Part shown: piece by piece, positions 6,605-6,802 of the stretch
Numbering within the stretch: the stretch's first letter is position 1
How the letters are laid out: every line of letters begins with the position of its first letter
Source of the DNA: an uncultured Ruminococcus sp.
GTDB taxonomy: Bacteria; Bacillota; Clostridia; Oscillospirales; CAG-272
Direction of reading: 5' to 3'
Length of the DNA stretch: 6,802 bases
Assembly (NCBI GenBank): GCA_902783755.1
Contig: CACZSC010000170.1
Coordinates: 1 to 6,802 of the forward strand
Program-made: the position numbers and the translations under genes
The notes under the pieces: model-generated
What the model was told of the DNA's origin: nothing
The model's database searches: none
The model's input: only the letters and a program-made list of their open reading frames with translations

Positions 6605-6802
6605 ATGACAAAGTACATTTTCGTGACGGGCGGAGTCGTTTCAGGCCTTGGCAAGGGCATCACGGCCGCTTCTCTCGGCAGACTGCTGAAGGCCAGGGGC
6701 CTTAAGGTGGCGGCCCAGAAGCTGGATCCCTACATCAACGTGGACCCCGGCACCATGAGCCCCTACCAGCACGGCGAGGTCTACGTCACCGAGGACGGTG
6801 CC
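6605..6802 (+). CDS. pyrG: CTP synthase, N-terminal part (3' end outside window)
   Basis: Makes CTP from UTP, ATP and glutamine. Only the first 66 codons are present, but they are nearly diagnostic: MTKYIFVTGGVVSGLGKG (1-18) with the P-loop lysine K17, then AASLGRLLKARGLKV (21-35), DPYINVDPGTMSPYQHGEVY (41-60), and VTEDGA at the window edge. These belong to the amidoligase (synthetase) half; the glutamine amidotransferase domain, about 270 residues at the C-terminus, lies beyond the window. It starts 10 bases after guaA with a strong ribosome site, so it is very likely in the same transcript. Together with guaA and asnB it is the third glutamine-consuming amidase-ligase in a row. Codon use in the visible part favours ATC over ATA, resembling glnN more than guaA. 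Confidence 0.97.
   Translation, partial: MTKYIFVTGGVVSGLGKGITAASLGRLLKARGLKVAAQKLDPYINVDPGTMSPYQHGEVYVTEDGA

Overview
The window is a gene-dense, single-strand stretch of bacterial DNA (high G+C, roughly 60% by eye) that looks like one nitrogen and glutamine-amide operon. Five genes lie on the + strand: the 3' part of a type III glutamine synthetase (1-1632), a complete ammonium transporter fused to a C-terminal PII signalling domain (1658-3412), a complete glutamine-hydrolysing asparagine synthetase (3424-5034), a complete single-chain GMP synthase (5068-6594) and the 5' end of CTP synthase (6605-6802, cut by the window). The intergenic gaps are 25, 11, 33 and 10 bases. No gap is long enough for a riboswitch and none holds a convincing intrinsic terminator. 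No stretch over 300 bases lacks a gene. There are no RNA genes, mobile elements, CRISPR repeats or integration signs.

The organism is most likely an anaerobic bacterium, probably a high-G+C member of Clostridia from gut, oral or similar habitats. GS type III with Amt/PII and AsnB is a nitrogen cluster I associate with Bacteroidetes and some anaerobic Firmicutes. The GMP synthase carries amidotransferase and ATP-pyrophosphatase in one chain, as in bacteria rather than most archaea. The AsnB and PII sequence variants resemble those I recall from Clostridia. Shine-Dalgarno-like sites precede the genes. Ile ATA and Arg AGG codons are common for such a G+C-rich genome. This placement is inference from recalled family features, not from a search.

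The genes form a logical supply-and-spend set. Amt brings in ammonium, with a PII domain tethered to the same polypeptide that could gate it according to ATP/ADP/2-oxoglutarate status. GS III fixes ammonium into glutamine. AsnB, GuaA and PyrG are three ATP-dependent, glutamine-consuming amidating enzymes making asparagine, GMP and CTP. The most notable feature is the Amt-PII fusion. Its T-loop keeps the arginine corresponding to GlnK Arg47, which plugs the AmtB pore, but has Val in place of the uridylylated Tyr51, suggesting an effector-only, in-cis channel regulator. The rest are recognisable housekeeping enzymes, and I see no evidence for a wholly new system.
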